Assembly (NCBI RefSeq): GCF_002245535.1 | Contig: NZ_NKCN01000002.1 | Span: forward strand, 186,001 to 250,000 | Source: Mycobacterium lehmannii | Lineage (GTDB): Bacteria > Actinomycetota > Actinomycetes > Mycobacteriales > Mycobacteriaceae | DNA length: 64,000 nt | Direction of reading: 5' to 3' | In this document: piece by piece, positions 18,358 through 28,175 of the stretch | Numbering within the stretch: the first letter of the stretch is position 1 | Layout of the letters: each line of letters starts with the position of its first letter | Position numbers and translations under genes: made by a program | Notes under the pieces: generated by a model | Told to the model about the DNA's origin: nothing | Database searches by the model: none | Seen by the model: the letters and a program-made list of their open reading frames with translations, nothing else

Positions 18358-19737
18358 TCACGCCGATTGAGGCACCATGACCGCTTGTTTGCCCGCGCGC
18401 TTCTCGGCCAGCCACAGCCGCAGGTTGTGCCGGATGGTGCGGCCCACCAGTCGCGGCGACGGCACCATGTAGAGGCTGTCGAGCAGGCTGAACCGGCGCA
18501 GAAACCATTCGGCGAGAACGGGATCGGTCTCCGCGGCGCCGAGAAACTGATCGAACAGCCCGCCGACCGGCTTGTACCACCACTTGGCTTCGCCGGTCGC
18601 GTTGTGCAGCGTCAGGTCGCCGATGGCCGTCATCACCCAGACCGGCCACGTCGTCTTGGCGGTCGCCTTCGCGAGACGACCGGCCACGTCCGGATCGCCG
18701 GACGCCAGCACGGATCGCAGGTTGCCGGCCTGGATCGCCGTCATCGTCATACCCTGGCCGAATGTCGGGTTGAAGCTGACCACGGCGTCGCCGAACGGGA
18801 TGATGCCTGCCGGGAAGCGTTCCAGGGTGTCGTAGCGGCGCCACCGACTCGTCGGATACCGGTGAAACGCGGTCTCGCCCAGTGGGGTGGCCTGGCGCAG
18901 CGCGGACGACACGTGCGGTGGCAGGATCTCGTCGGCCAGGTCGAGGATCTGCTCGACGGTATGTGGCGGCGGCACCTTGCCTACACCGAAGGCTGTGACG
19001 TTCCAGTTGCCGTCCTCGTAGAACAGCATGCCGATGCCGAGCGGTTGTTCTCGCGAAGCGCCTGCGACCACCACCTTCTCGGCCAGTAGGCCCTCGGGGA
19101 CGTGGAATTGGTGGCTGGCGTAGGCGATGCCGACGTCGACCGTTTCCTCGGCCGGCCGCGAGTAACCCCACTTCTCGAGCCACGCGGGCAGGCGGGTGCC
19201 TCGGCCGGCGGCGTCGACCACCAGATCGGCGTCGACGATCTGACCCGAATCGAGCAGCACACCGGTCACCCGCTCCCGCGCGGCGTCGTAGACGGGTTCG
19301 AGGACGCCGGCGTGCACGAAGTCGACGTTGTCGATGTGCTTCACCCGCTTGCGGATCTGCCATTCGAGTTGCGGCCTGCTGGGCACGTAGGCGGTGAACT
19401 CGTCGCGCAACCGGTGTGCGGTGCCGAGCACGTGGCCGGCCGCGCCGAAGTGGATGCAGTCGGGCCGGTTCTCCAGGATCGGCACCCCGTCGGCGACCAT
19501 GTCGGCGAGCAGGCCGGGGAAGTGGCTTTCGAACTCCGCGGCGCCGCGGGCCATCAGCAGATGCACGTGGCGGCCTTGCGGTACGGCCGCGCGGTTGGCG
19601 GGATCATCGGGTAGGTCGTCGCGTTCGTAGATGGTGATCCGATCGCTGACGTCCGAGAGGACCCGGGCCGCGCACATGCCCGCGAGACTGCCCCCGATGA
19701 CGGCCACGTGTTTATAACTCCGCCCCATTGGGTGCAC
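18358..19737 (-). CDS. FAD-dependent oxidoreductase (squalene-epoxidase/halogenase-like)
   Basis: The 459-residue flavoprotein corresponds by position to Rv3254. An N-terminal Rossmann motif (VAVIGGSLAGMCAARVL), an acidic strand end (ITIYERD), a PQGRHVHLLMARG segment and a C-terminal FAD motif (FGDAVVSFNPTFGQGMTMTA) place it among NAD(P)H- or FAD-dependent monooxygenase-like proteins. The substrate is unknown. It is divergent from the amino-acid permease gene with 45 bases between starts, so control elements may be shared. The start could also be the internal ATG four codons on (MGRSYKH). Confidence 0.82.
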   Translation of the reverse strand: MHPMGRSYKHVAVIGGSLAGMCAARVLSDVSDRITIYERDDLPDDPANRAAVPQGRHVHLLMARGAAEFESHFPGLLADMVADGVPILENRPDCIHFGAAGHVLGTAHRLRDEFTAYVPSRPQLEWQIRKRVKHIDNVDFVHAGVLEPVYDAARERVTGVLLDSGQIVDADLVVDAAGRGTRLPAWLEKWGYSRPAEETVDVGIAYASHQFHVPEGLLAEKVVVAGASREQPLGIGMLFYEDGNWNVTAFGVGKVPPPHTVEQILDLADEILPPHVSSALRQATPLGETAFHRYPTSRWRRYDTLERFPAGIIPFGDAVVSFNPTFGQGMTMTAIQAGNLRSVLASGDPDVAGRLAKATAKTTWPVWVMTAIGDLTLHNATGEAKWWYKPVGGLFDQFLGAAETDPVLAEWFLRRFSLLDSLYMVPSPRLVGRTIRHNLRLWLAEKRAGKQAVMVPQSA

Positions 19738-19782
19738 GGTACTCGGTAGATTGCCGGAACGGACCCAACGGGAGGACGTGCG

Positions 19783-21249
19783 ATGGCTCGGCGGACGAAG
19801 TCGGTGGAGCAGTCGATCGCCGACACCGATGACCCCGACACCCGGTTACGCAAGGACCTGAACTGGTGGGACCTCACCGTGTTCGGGGTGTCCGTCGTGA
19901 TCGGGGCGGGCATCTTCACGATCACCGCCTCGACCGCCGGTAACATCACCGGCCCCGCGATCTCCATCTCGTTCGTCCTCGCCGCGATCGCCTGCGGGCT
20001 GGCCGCGCTGTGTTACGCGGAGTTCGCCTCCACGGTTCCGGTCGCGGGCAGCGCCTACACGTTCTCCTACGCGACGTTCGGCGAGTTCATCGCCTGGATC
20101 ATCGGCTGGGACCTGATCCTCGAGTTCGCGGTCGCGTCGGCGGTGGTCGCTAAGGGGTGGTCGAGTTACCTCGGCGAGGTGTTCGAGTTCGGCGGCGGGA
20201 CAGCGGATTTCGGTGTGGTGCAATTGGATTGGGGCGCACTGCTGATCATCGCGTTCGTCACCACCATCCTGGCCTTGGGGACGAAGCTCTCAGCCGGGGT
20301 CAGCCTGGCGATCACCGTGATCAAGGTGGCCGTAGTGCTGCTCGTGGTCGCCGTCGGGGCGTTTTACATCAAGGCGGCCAACTATTCGCCCTTCGTGCCG
20401 CCGGCCGAACCCGGGGAAGGCGGACGGGGCACCGACCAGTCGCTGCTCTCGCTGATCACCGGCGCCGAGGGCAGCAGCTACGGGTGGTACGGCTTGTTGG
20501 CCGGCGCCTCCATCGTGTTCTTCGCGTTCATCGGGTTCGACGTCGTGGCCACCACTGCGGAGGAGACCAAGAACCCGCAGCGCGACGTCTCCCGCGGCAT
20601 CCTGGCCTCGCTCGGGATCGTCACGGTGCTCTACGTCGCGGTGGCCCTGGTGTTGACCGGCATGGTGCACTACACCGAACTGCGCGAGGCGGGGGAGAAG
20701 GCCAACCTCGCAACGGCGTTCAGCGCCAACGGGATCGACTGGGCGGCAAAGGTGATCTCGATCGGTGCGCTCGCGGGTCTGACGACGGTGGTGATCGTGC
20801 TGGTGCTCGGCCAGACGCGGGTGTTCTTCGCGATGTCGCGCGACGGCTTGATTCCGCGTGAGCTGGCCAAGACCGGACGTCACGGCACGCCGGTGCGCAT
20901 CACGCTGATCGTCGGCGTGCTGGTGGCCATCACCGCGTCGGTGTTCCCGATCGGCAAGCTCGAGGAGATGGTCAACATCGGGACGCTGTTCGCGTTCGTG
21001 CTGGTGTCCGCGGGCGTGATCGTGCTTCGACGCTCCCGGCCCGACTTGGAGCGTGGCTTCCGGGTGCCGGGCGTGCCGTGGTTGCCGATCGCCTCGATCG
21101 TGGCGTGCGTGTGGTTGATGCTGAACCTCACCGCGCTGACGTGGATCCGTTTCCTGATCTGGATGGCGGTCGGTGTGGTCATCTACTTCCTGTACGGCCG
21201 TCGTCACTCGGTGCTCGGCCGCCGCGAAAGCCAGACACTCTCGGCGTAG
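19783..21249 (+). CDS. APC-superfamily amino-acid permease (cationic amino-acid transporter type)
   Basis: The 488-residue inner-membrane transporter has about 12-14 hydrophobic segments. It has the APC opening DLTVFGVSVVIGAGIF, whose glycine-rich helix 1 binds the amino-acid backbone, then the LCYAEFASTVPVAGSAYTFS signature and FFAFIGFDVVATTAEETKNP in helix 6, all typical of the CAT subfamily. The substrate is likely a cationic or neutral amino acid. It matches Rv3253c by position, upstream of the alkane genes, although 188 bases with an apparent alkB promoter separate it from that operon. Confidence 0.9.
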   Translation: MARRTKSVEQSIADTDDPDTRLRKDLNWWDLTVFGVSVVIGAGIFTITASTAGNITGPAISISFVLAAIACGLAALCYAEFASTVPVAGSAYTFSYATFGEFIAWIIGWDLILEFAVASAVVAKGWSSYLGEVFEFGGGTADFGVVQLDWGALLIIAFVTTILALGTKLSAGVSLAITVIKVAVVLLVVAVGAFYIKAANYSPFVPPAEPGEGGRGTDQSLLSLITGAEGSSYGWYGLLAGASIVFFAFIGFDVVATTAEETKNPQRDVSRGILASLGIVTVLYVAVALVLTGMVHYTELREAGEKANLATAFSANGIDWAAKVISIGALAGLTTVVIVLVLGQTRVFFAMSRDGLIPRELAKTGRHGTPVRITLIVGVLVAITASVFPIGKLEEMVNIGTLFAFVLVSAGVIVLRRSRPDLERGFRVPGVPWLPIASIVACVWLMLNLTALTWIRFLIWMAVGVVIYFLYGRRHSVLGRRESQTLSA

Positions 21250-21339
21250 CCCGCCACACCTGCGCGAGCGCTCGCCTGGTACGCCATCGGGGGCTCAAAC
21301 CGTACAAGGTGGAGCCCTCGCGCGACGTCGGGCGCCAAG

Positions 21340-21394
21340 ATTGCTTTACAAACAATGCTCGTGTGTCTAGACAGCAGACAAATTGGCCCTTATA
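21340..21394 (+). promoter_or_regulatory. alkB promoter with palindromic operator candidates
   Basis: TAGACA at 21366-21371, a 17-base spacer and TATAGT at 21389-21394 form a good vegetative promoter for alkB. The -35 box overlaps the perfect palindrome GTCTAGAC (21363-21370). Just upstream lies ATTGCTTTACAAACAAT (21340-21356), with ATTG/CAAT arms. Both could be operators for the TetR regulator AlkX encoded at the end of the operon. The Shine-Dalgarno AGGAGG is at 21426-21431, 6 bases before the start. Confidence 0.55.
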
Positions 21395-21437
21395 GTCAAA
21401 CTCAAGACGTGATGGCACTCACTCCAGGAGGCGGGCA

Positions 21438-22658
21438 ATGACCACGCAGACGACACCGGAACCGGACATCGCTCAGTGGCGGGACAGGAAGCGCTACCTG
21501 TGGCTGATGGGCTTGATCGCGCCGACGGCGCTGTTCGTCATGCTGCCGCTGGTGTGGGCGTTCAACCAGTGGGGCTGGCACGCCGCCGCGCAAGTGCCGT
21601 TCTGGATCGGGCCGATCCTGCTCTACATCCTGCTGCCTGCACTGGATCTGAAGTTCGGGCCGGACGGGCAGAACCCGCCCGACGAGGTGATGGAGCGGTT
21701 GGAGAACGACAAGTACTACCGCTACTGCACCTACGCCTACATCCCGTTCCAGTACGCCAGCGTGATCGTCGGCGCCTATCTGTTCACCGCGTCGGATCTG
21801 AGTTGGCTCGGCTTCGACGGGGGACTGGGCTGGCCCGCCAAGATCGGCCTGGCGCTGTCGGTCGGCCTGCTCGGCGGAGTCGGCATCAACACCGCCCACG
21901 AGATGGGGCACAAGAAGGACTCGCTGGAACGGTGGCTGGCCAAGATCACGCTGGCGCAGACCTGCTACGGCCACTTCTACATCGAGCACAACCGCGGACA
22001 CCACGTCCGCGTCGCGACCCCCGAGGATCCCGCATCGGCCCGTTTCGGTGAGACGTTCTGGGAGTTCCTGCCGCGCAGCGTCTTCGGATCACTGAGGTCG
22101 GCGTGGGAGCTGGAGGCCAAGCGGCTCGAGCGCGCAGGCAAGAGTAAGTGGCACTGGTCCAACGACGTCCTCAACGCCTGGGCGATGTCGGCCGTGTTCT
22201 ACGGTGCGCTGATCGCGGTCTTCGGCTGGGCCTTGATTCCCTACATCGTCATCTCGGCGGTGTTCGGCTTCACGCTGCTGGAGACGGTGAACTATCTCGA
22301 GCACTACGGGCTGCTGCGCCAGAAACTCGAGTCCGGCCGCTACGAGCGCTGCGCGCCGGCGCACAGTTGGAACTCCGATCACATCGTGACCAACCTGTTC
22401 CTGTATCACCTGCAGCGCCACAGCGATCACCACGCCAACCCGACCCGGCGCTACCAGACGCTGCGCAGCATGGAGGGTGCGCCGAACCTGCCGAGCGGTT
22501 ACGCGTCGATGATCGCGCTGACGTACTTCCCGCCGCTGTGGCGCAAGGTGATGGACCACCGGGTGCTCGACCACTACGACGGCGACATCGCCCGCGTCAA
22601 CATCCACCCGCGGATGCGCGACAAGGTGATGGCACGGTACGCGGGAACGGTCCAGTGA
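21438..22658 (+). CDS. alkB: AlkB, alkane 1-monooxygenase
   Basis: The 406-residue integral-membrane di-iron enzyme hydroxylates the terminal carbon of n-alkanes using electrons from rubredoxin. All His motifs are present: NTAHEMGHKKD, the HNRGHHVRV block, the NYLEHYG segment and LQRHSDHHANP. Hydrophobic segments near residues 20-40, 48-66, 98-118, 128-146 and 248-282 make up the membrane bundle. It heads the operon alkB-rubA-rubB-alkX; its TGA overlaps the rubA GTG. The same operon exists in M. tuberculosis (Rv3252c-Rv3249c). Confidence 0.95.
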   Translation: MTTQTTPEPDIAQWRDRKRYLWLMGLIAPTALFVMLPLVWAFNQWGWHAAAQVPFWIGPILLYILLPALDLKFGPDGQNPPDEVMERLENDKYYRYCTYAYIPFQYASVIVGAYLFTASDLSWLGFDGGLGWPAKIGLALSVGLLGGVGINTAHEMGHKKDSLERWLAKITLAQTCYGHFYIEHNRGHHVRVATPEDPASARFGETFWEFLPRSVFGSLRSAWELEAKRLERAGKSKWHWSNDVLNAWAMSAVFYGALIAVFGWALIPYIVISAVFGFTLLETVNYLEHYGLLRQKLESGRYERCAPAHSWNSDHIVTNLFLYHLQRHSDHHANPTRRYQTLRSMEGAPNLPSGYASMIALTYFPPLWRKVMDHRVLDHYDGDIARVNIHPRMRDKVMARYAGTVQ

Positions 22659-22816
22659 CCGCCTACCGCTGCCCGGGTTGTGACTACGTCTACGACGAAG
22701 CCAAAGGTGCACCGCGCGAGGGCTTTTCGCCCGGCACGCCGTTCAGTGAGATTCCCGACGACTGGTGCTGCCCCGATTGCGCCGTGCGGGAGAAGGTTGA
22801 CTTCGAACCGGTATGA
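22655..22816 (+). CDS. rubA: Rubredoxin RubA
   Basis: The 53-residue iron protein carries electrons to AlkB. The two Cys pairs that bind the single iron are [12 protein letters not shown] and [10 protein letters not shown]; the second pair is preceded by an extra Cys, as in AlkG-type rubredoxins. Aromatic Tyr residues and the [15 protein letters not shown] segment are typical. The GTG at 22655 overlaps the alkB stop (GTGA). A long frame upstream is an alkB shadow. RubA and the adjacent RubB are paralogues of about 50% identity by eye. Confidence 0.93.
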   Translation: MTAYRCPGCDYVYDEAKGAPREGFSPGTPFSEIPDDWCCPDCAVREKVDFEPV

Positions 22817-22842
22817 CCCCAACCCGAGAAGAGGAACAACAG

Positions 22843-23022
22843 ATGGATTACAAACTGTTCGTCTGCGTGCAGTGCGGATTCGAGTACGACGAGGAGAAGG
22901 GCTGGCCCGAGGACGGGATCGCCCCGGGCACACGGTGGGACGACATTCCCGATGACTGGAGTTGCCCGGACTGCGGCGCGGCCAAGTCCGACTTCGAGAT
23001 GGTCGAGGTCGCCCGTCCGTGA
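22843..23022 (+). CDS. rubB: Rubredoxin RubB
   Basis: The 59-residue second rubredoxin of the alkane operon has iron-binding pairs in [12 protein letters not shown] and [19 protein letters not shown]. It is of the AlkG2 type, which supports AlkB in other actinobacteria, while AlkG1-type (RubA-like) proteins may serve different partners; that division of labour is inferred from families. ATG 22843 follows an AGAAGAGGAA purine run and gives the usual MDYKLF start. An in-frame ATG at 22813 would add ten residues and overlap rubA. Confidence 0.92.
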   Translation: MDYKLFVCVQCGFEYDEEKGWPEDGIAPGTRWDDIPDDWSCPDCGAAKSDFEMVEVARP

Positions 23023-23071
23023 CGATGCCTGGGCGAGCGAAGCGATGGAGGAAAGGAATAGTCTCGCGCGT

Positions 23072-23722
23072 GTGAACAGCCCGCGCCGGACCGCGCAGCG
23101 CATCCCGTACGCCGAAGCGTCGAGGGTGCTGCTACGCGATTCCATTCTGGACGGCATGCGCGAACTGCTGCTCACCCGCGACTGGTCGGCGATCACCCTG
23201 GCCGACGTCGCCAAGGCGGCAGGCATCAGCAGGCAGACCATCTACAACGAGTTCGGCTCGCGCCAGGGGCTGGCGCAGGCGTACGCGATGCGCCTTGCCG
23301 ACCGGCTCGTCGACCAGATCGACGACGCCATCGCGGGCAACGTCGGCGACGTCTTCGCCGCGTTCAGCCAGGGCTTCCGCGACTTCTTCGCCGAGTCGGC
23401 AGCCGACCCGCTGGTGATCTCGTTGCTGACCGGCGAGGCCAAGCCCGATCTGCTGCAGCTCATCACCACCGACAGCGGTCCGATCATCATCCACTGCAGT
23501 CGGCGGCTGACGCAGACGTTCGTCGACAGCTGGGTGAAGACCAGCGAAGAGGACGCCGGAGTGCTGGCCAGGGCCATCGTCCGGCTCGCGATGAGCTACG
23601 TCTCGATGCCGCCGGAAGCCGACCCCAGCGCATCGCCCGCCCGGGGGCACGACGTGGCCCGTGACCTGGCCCGATTGATGACGCCCTTCGCCGAACGCTA
23701 CGGTGTTATCGATATTCCTTAG
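23072..23722 (+). CDS. alkX: AlkX, TetR-family regulator of the alkane operon
   Basis: The 216-residue TetR regulator has an N-terminal helix-turn-helix: WSAITLADVAKAAGISRQTI followed by YNEFGSRQGL. The remaining 150 residues form a ligand-binding domain, probably for alkanes or fatty acids. As the last gene of alkB-rubA-rubB-alkX it likely autoregulates the operon at the palindromes upstream of alkB. The start is uncertain: GTG 23072 gives a length near that of the M. tuberculosis protein, while ATG 23045 would add nine residues. The purine-rich GGAGGAAAGG at 23047-23056 lies 15 bases before the GTG, which is rather far. Confidence 0.88.
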   Translation: MNSPRRTAQRIPYAEASRVLLRDSILDGMRELLLTRDWSAITLADVAKAAGISRQTIYNEFGSRQGLAQAYAMRLADRLVDQIDDAIAGNVGDVFAAFSQGFRDFFAESAADPLVISLLTGEAKPDLLQLITTDSGPIIIHCSRRLTQTFVDSWVKTSEEDAGVLARAIVRLAMSYVSMPPEADPSASPARGHDVARDLARLMTPFAERYGVIDIP

Positions 23723-23784
23723 CTGTCAGAGCGCCACGGCCGGTTTCACCGCACAAGCGCCTGTCCCGCGAGCCCGCAGGCTTT

Positions 23785-23824
23785 GGATGTCTACATGGAT
23801 GTCGCCGTGCGCACATCTGTGCGC
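23785..23824 (+). promoter_or_regulatory. Direct repeat and palindrome upstream of ahcY
   Basis: In the 135-base gap before ahcY, GGATGTC occurs twice (23785-23791 and 23797-23803, 12 bases apart). A 7-base inverted repeat, GCGCACA-TC-TGTGCGC, lies at 23809-23824, 34 bases before the start codon. The dyad could bind a regulator or fold in the leader RNA. I could not fit the SAH riboswitch consensus to this sequence. Confidence 0.4.
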
Positions 23825-23857
23825 TCATAGGCAATGACGAATGAAAAGGGGCTCTAC

Positions 23858-25315
<1,458 letters not shown>

Positions 25316-25330
25316 GCGTCACCCGAAGGT

Positions 25331-25366
25331 CCCCCGGCACATCCGCGTGCCGGGGGCTTTCGTTTC
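25331..25366 (+). terminator. Intrinsic terminator after ahcY
   Basis: CCCCCGGCAC (25331-25340) pairs perfectly with GTGCCGGGGG (25347-25356) around a six-base loop, followed by CTTTCGTTT. It lies 15 bases past the ahcY stop and ends the unit before the accessory genes. Confidence 0.85.
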
Positions 25367-25403
25367 TCGGGCGTCGGCCCCGAACGGGTTGTGCTGCAGT
25401 GGT

Positions 25404-25748
25404 TCAGGGTGTCGGGTCCAAGCCTCCGCAGTGGTTCTTCAGATCCATCAGCGGCTGCCGGATACGCGCCATCTCGGCGTTCTCCTGCGGATGGCTGGCC
25501 ATGTATCCCCTCACCTGCTCGGCCACCCCCTCACGCGACATGCCTCTGAGGGTGCTCATGAAGCCGTTGAGGTCAGGATGGGTGAATAAGTAGGCCGACG
25601 TTGACGCGTCGACCCCGGCGCGGACGCCTTCGAGATCGGCGCTGGTGCAGTTCGCCGGCTCGGCGTTGGCCAACGGGGGCAAGCCGAGCAGCGCGGCGCC
25701 GGCCACGACGGCCAACGAGAGCGGGTACGCCCTACGGGTTCCGAACAT
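25404..25748 (-). CDS. Secreted haem-binding (hemophore-related) protein
   Basis: The 114-residue precursor has a signal peptide: a basic start MFGTRR, a hydrophobic core LSLAVVAGAALLGLPPL, and cleavage after ANA. The mature part of about 80 residues begins EPANCTSADL and ends KNHCGG. The two Cys probably form a disulfide across a small helical domain like the mycobacterial hemophore family (MHB, Rv0203-like). A haem-binding Tyr could lie in STSAYLFTHPDL. ATG 25748 has AAGGAG 8 bases upstream; longer in-frame starts exist up to 25820 but would bury the signal peptide. It is part of an insertion absent from M. tuberculosis between ahcY and tmk. Confidence 0.8.
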   Translation of the reverse strand: MFGTRRAYPLSLAVVAGAALLGLPPLANAEPANCTSADLEGVRAGVDASTSAYLFTHPDLNGFMSTLRGMSREGVAEQVRGYMASHPQENAEMARIRQPLMDLKNHCGGLDPTP

Positions 25749-25859
25749 CGGACGGGCTCCTTCGGTCAGGGTGTGACTGCCAGTGTGGAACCGGGTGATT
25801 GCTGATGCGCTGGCTCCCAAGCAGGTTCACAGGAGGCGTGCAGCAACCCTCAAGCTTCG

Positions 25860-26552
25860 CTACGCCGGATATTCGTCGCGCTTGCGCGGCCAGTCGGAGA
25901 AGTCCTCGCCGCGGCCTTTGGGCGCCCGGTCCAACAGCTGCCAGGTGGCGTTAAGCGCTTCGGTGCCGCGATCGTAGGTCGAGTAGGTGTGGTAGACGAC
26001 GCCGTCCTCCAGCGCGAAACAGCTTAGCGCCATCAGCTCCATCACGTCGAGCATGCTGCCGCTGCCCGATCCGAAGTCGCGGCGCGGCGTCGGGACGTGC
26101 ATGTAGCTGAAGAAGTCGGCGTCGAAATCGCTGCCGCCCGACGACACCCACTCGATGTCCCAGCCCATCCGCTGCTTGTACGCGGTCAACACCGGCAACG
26201 GCGAGCGCGACGACAGGATGAAGGTGACGTCGCGCCGCGCGAGGTGAGCCACCGCGCCGACCAGGTTGTCGGTTTCGAAGGTGCATCCCGGGCAGCCCTC
26301 CGGTGTCTTCGGCCCGTGCATGAAGTGCCGCACGATCAACTGTGATCTGCCGTCGAACAGCTCGGCGAGCGTGCGACGTCCCGCGGTGGTGTCGAACTCG
26401 TACAGCTTGTCCACGCGCACCCACGGCAGCGCCTGCCGCTGCTGCGCCAGCTCGGTGGCCCTGCGAGTCAGCTCCTTCTCGTTGGCCAGCTGCCGCTCGT
26501 AGGCCGTTCGCCACTGTTCACGCGTCCCGACCGCATGAGTCGTCATACCCAC
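25860..26552 (-). CDS. DUF899 thioredoxin-like protein
   Basis: The 230-residue soluble protein belongs to the DUF899 family, which adopts a thioredoxin-like fold. Visible landmarks are the N-terminal coiled region EKELTRRATELAQQRQALPW, LAELFDGRSQLIVRHFMHGP, then CPGCTFETDNL with a CxxC pair, and YSTYDRGTEALNATWQLLDR near the end. The family is often annotated as a thioredoxin or dithiol-disulfide isomerase, but no physiological reaction is known. It is 111 bases from the hemophore-like gene, on the same strand, and divergent from the lipase gene. Confidence 0.87.
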   Translation of the reverse strand: MGMTTHAVGTREQWRTAYERQLANEKELTRRATELAQQRQALPWVRVDKLYEFDTTAGRRTLAELFDGRSQLIVRHFMHGPKTPEGCPGCTFETDNLVGAVAHLARRDVTFILSSRSPLPVLTAYKQRMGWDIEWVSSGGSDFDADFFSYMHVPTPRRDFGSGSGSMLDVMELMALSCFALEDGVVYHTYSTYDRGTEALNATWQLLDRAPKGRGEDFSDWPRKRDEYPA

Positions 26553-26686
26553 TGCCTCCTCGTCACGAAAGGGTTCGGCTAAGGAGACCCGCGCCGGCGC
26601 CCGAACTCATCGCTCGACCGCCATGGCGCGATGCTTGAGCCGGAAACAGGCGTCATGAAACGATTTTCGTTGCTAACGTCCGATCG

Positions 26687-27997
26687 GTGGGTCGCATCGT
26701 CGGAATCGCGATTGCCCTCATGGTCGTTTCCTTCGGGACCCCGGTGCCGGCGGCGGCCGACGACCCGACCATCGACCATCACCACCCCTATTTCAACGAG
26801 GACGAATACCAGGCGTTCTACACGCCGCCGGATCCGCTGCCGCCGGGCAAGCCCGGCGATCTGGTCCGCACGGAGCCGTCGCGCCTGGTGCTCGAACCGT
26901 CCGGCCAACTCGGCATGATCATGGCCGACGGCACACGAATCATGTACCTCAGCAACGACGCTCGGGGAAACCCGAACGTCGTCACCGGCACGTACTTCGA
27001 ACCGCACGCGCCGTGGCCGTTCGGCGGGCCGCGCCCGCTGATCGTCTACGGTCCCGGCACCCAGGGCCAGGGCGACCAGTGCGCGCCGTCGCGGCAGTTC
27101 AATCAGGGCATCCACTGGTCGCCGTACCTCGACATCGCGTTCAACTACGAGGAGTTGTTCGTCGCGACGATGGTCGCGCGCGGGTTCGCGATCGTCATGA
27201 CCGACTATGAAGGCCTAGGCACCCCGGGGCTGCACACCTACGCGAACCGGGTGTCGCAGGGCCACGCGATGCTCGACGCCGCCCGCGCCGCCAAGACCCT
27301 GCCCGGCACCTCGCTGGCCCCCGACGGCCCGCTGGCGTTCTGGGGTTACTCACAAGGCGGGGGGGCGGCGGCATCGGCCGCGGAGATGGCCGAGAGCTAC
27401 GCCCCCGAACTCGACGTGGTCGGTTCCTACGCTGGGGCGCCGCCCGCCGACCTGAAGGCGCTGTTCCCGTTCATCGACGGCAGCATGCTGATCGGAGCGG
27501 TGGGTTATGCGCTGAACGGGGTGATGACGGCCTACCCCGAACACGAGGCGGCGATCCGGGCGACGCTGACACCGCGCGGCGCCGACATGCTCTTCAAGGT
27601 GCAGGACCAGTGCGTCGCAGAGACGCTGACGAAGTTCATGTTCCGGCACCTGCAGCCGTACTTCAATCAGGACATCTTCGAACTCGTCGAGCAGGAGCCG
27701 TTCAAGTCGCTGTTCGACGAGCAGAAGCTGGGTCGCACGAAACCCAATGCGCCCGTACTCATCAACGCCAACCGGTACGACCCGCTGGTCCCGTGGGCGC
27801 CGGCGATGCAGATGGGTCGCGACTGGTGTGCCCAGGGCGCAGACGTCGAGGCGCGCACCAACGAGCAACCGCCGTTCCTCAACAAGGCGATGGTCAACCA
27901 CGGCCTGCCCATGCTGGTCGACGGTGAACCCGCCATGCAGTGGATCGCGGACCGATTCAAGGGTGTGCCGACAGCGTCTAACTGCGGGCGGTTCTGA
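26687..27997 (+). CDS. Secreted lipase (LIP family, alpha/beta hydrolase)
   Basis: The 436-residue exported enzyme is related to fungal secretory lipases. A signal peptide (IVGIAIALMVVSFGTPVPAAADD) is followed by the family start YFNEDEYQAFYTPPDPLPPG. The catalytic Ser lies in GYSQGG, and the Asp and His probably in ANRYDPLVPW and NHGLPML. It should cleave ester bonds of lipids outside the membrane; several mycobacterial homologues exist. The GTG at 26687 gives the full signal peptide. It closes the accessory insert; the 178 bases to tmk hold no clear gene. Confidence 0.87.
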   Translation: MGRIVGIAIALMVVSFGTPVPAAADDPTIDHHHPYFNEDEYQAFYTPPDPLPPGKPGDLVRTEPSRLVLEPSGQLGMIMADGTRIMYLSNDARGNPNVVTGTYFEPHAPWPFGGPRPLIVYGPGTQGQGDQCAPSRQFNQGIHWSPYLDIAFNYEELFVATMVARGFAIVMTDYEGLGTPGLHTYANRVSQGHAMLDAARAAKTLPGTSLAPDGPLAFWGYSQGGGAAASAAEMAESYAPELDVVGSYAGAPPADLKALFPFIDGSMLIGAVGYALNGVMTAYPEHEAAIRATLTPRGADMLFKVQDQCVAETLTKFMFRHLQPYFNQDIFELVEQEPFKSLFDEQKLGRTKPNAPVLINANRYDPLVPWAPAMQMGRDWCAQGADVEARTNEQPPFLNKAMVNHGLPMLVDGEPAMQWIADRFKGVPTASNCGRF

Positions 27998-28175
27998 CGC
28001 GGCGTAGACCGCTCGGCGCACTACGGCACCGACGAGGTCGCCAAATGGTCAGGGGCCGGCCGCACGCCGCCATCGTGCTGCGGGTGCTGCGCATGCTCAT
28101 CGAGGAGCCGCCGATCCGACAGCACACGACGTCTGATGCCGCGGGCGGCGACTGGGCAAAGCTAGTCTCACAGCC

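Noticed and set aside
23723..23857. SAH riboswitch upstream of ahcY
   Set aside because: I could not align the conserved core of the SAH riboswitch. Only a simple dyad and a direct repeat are visible. An Infernal search would settle it.
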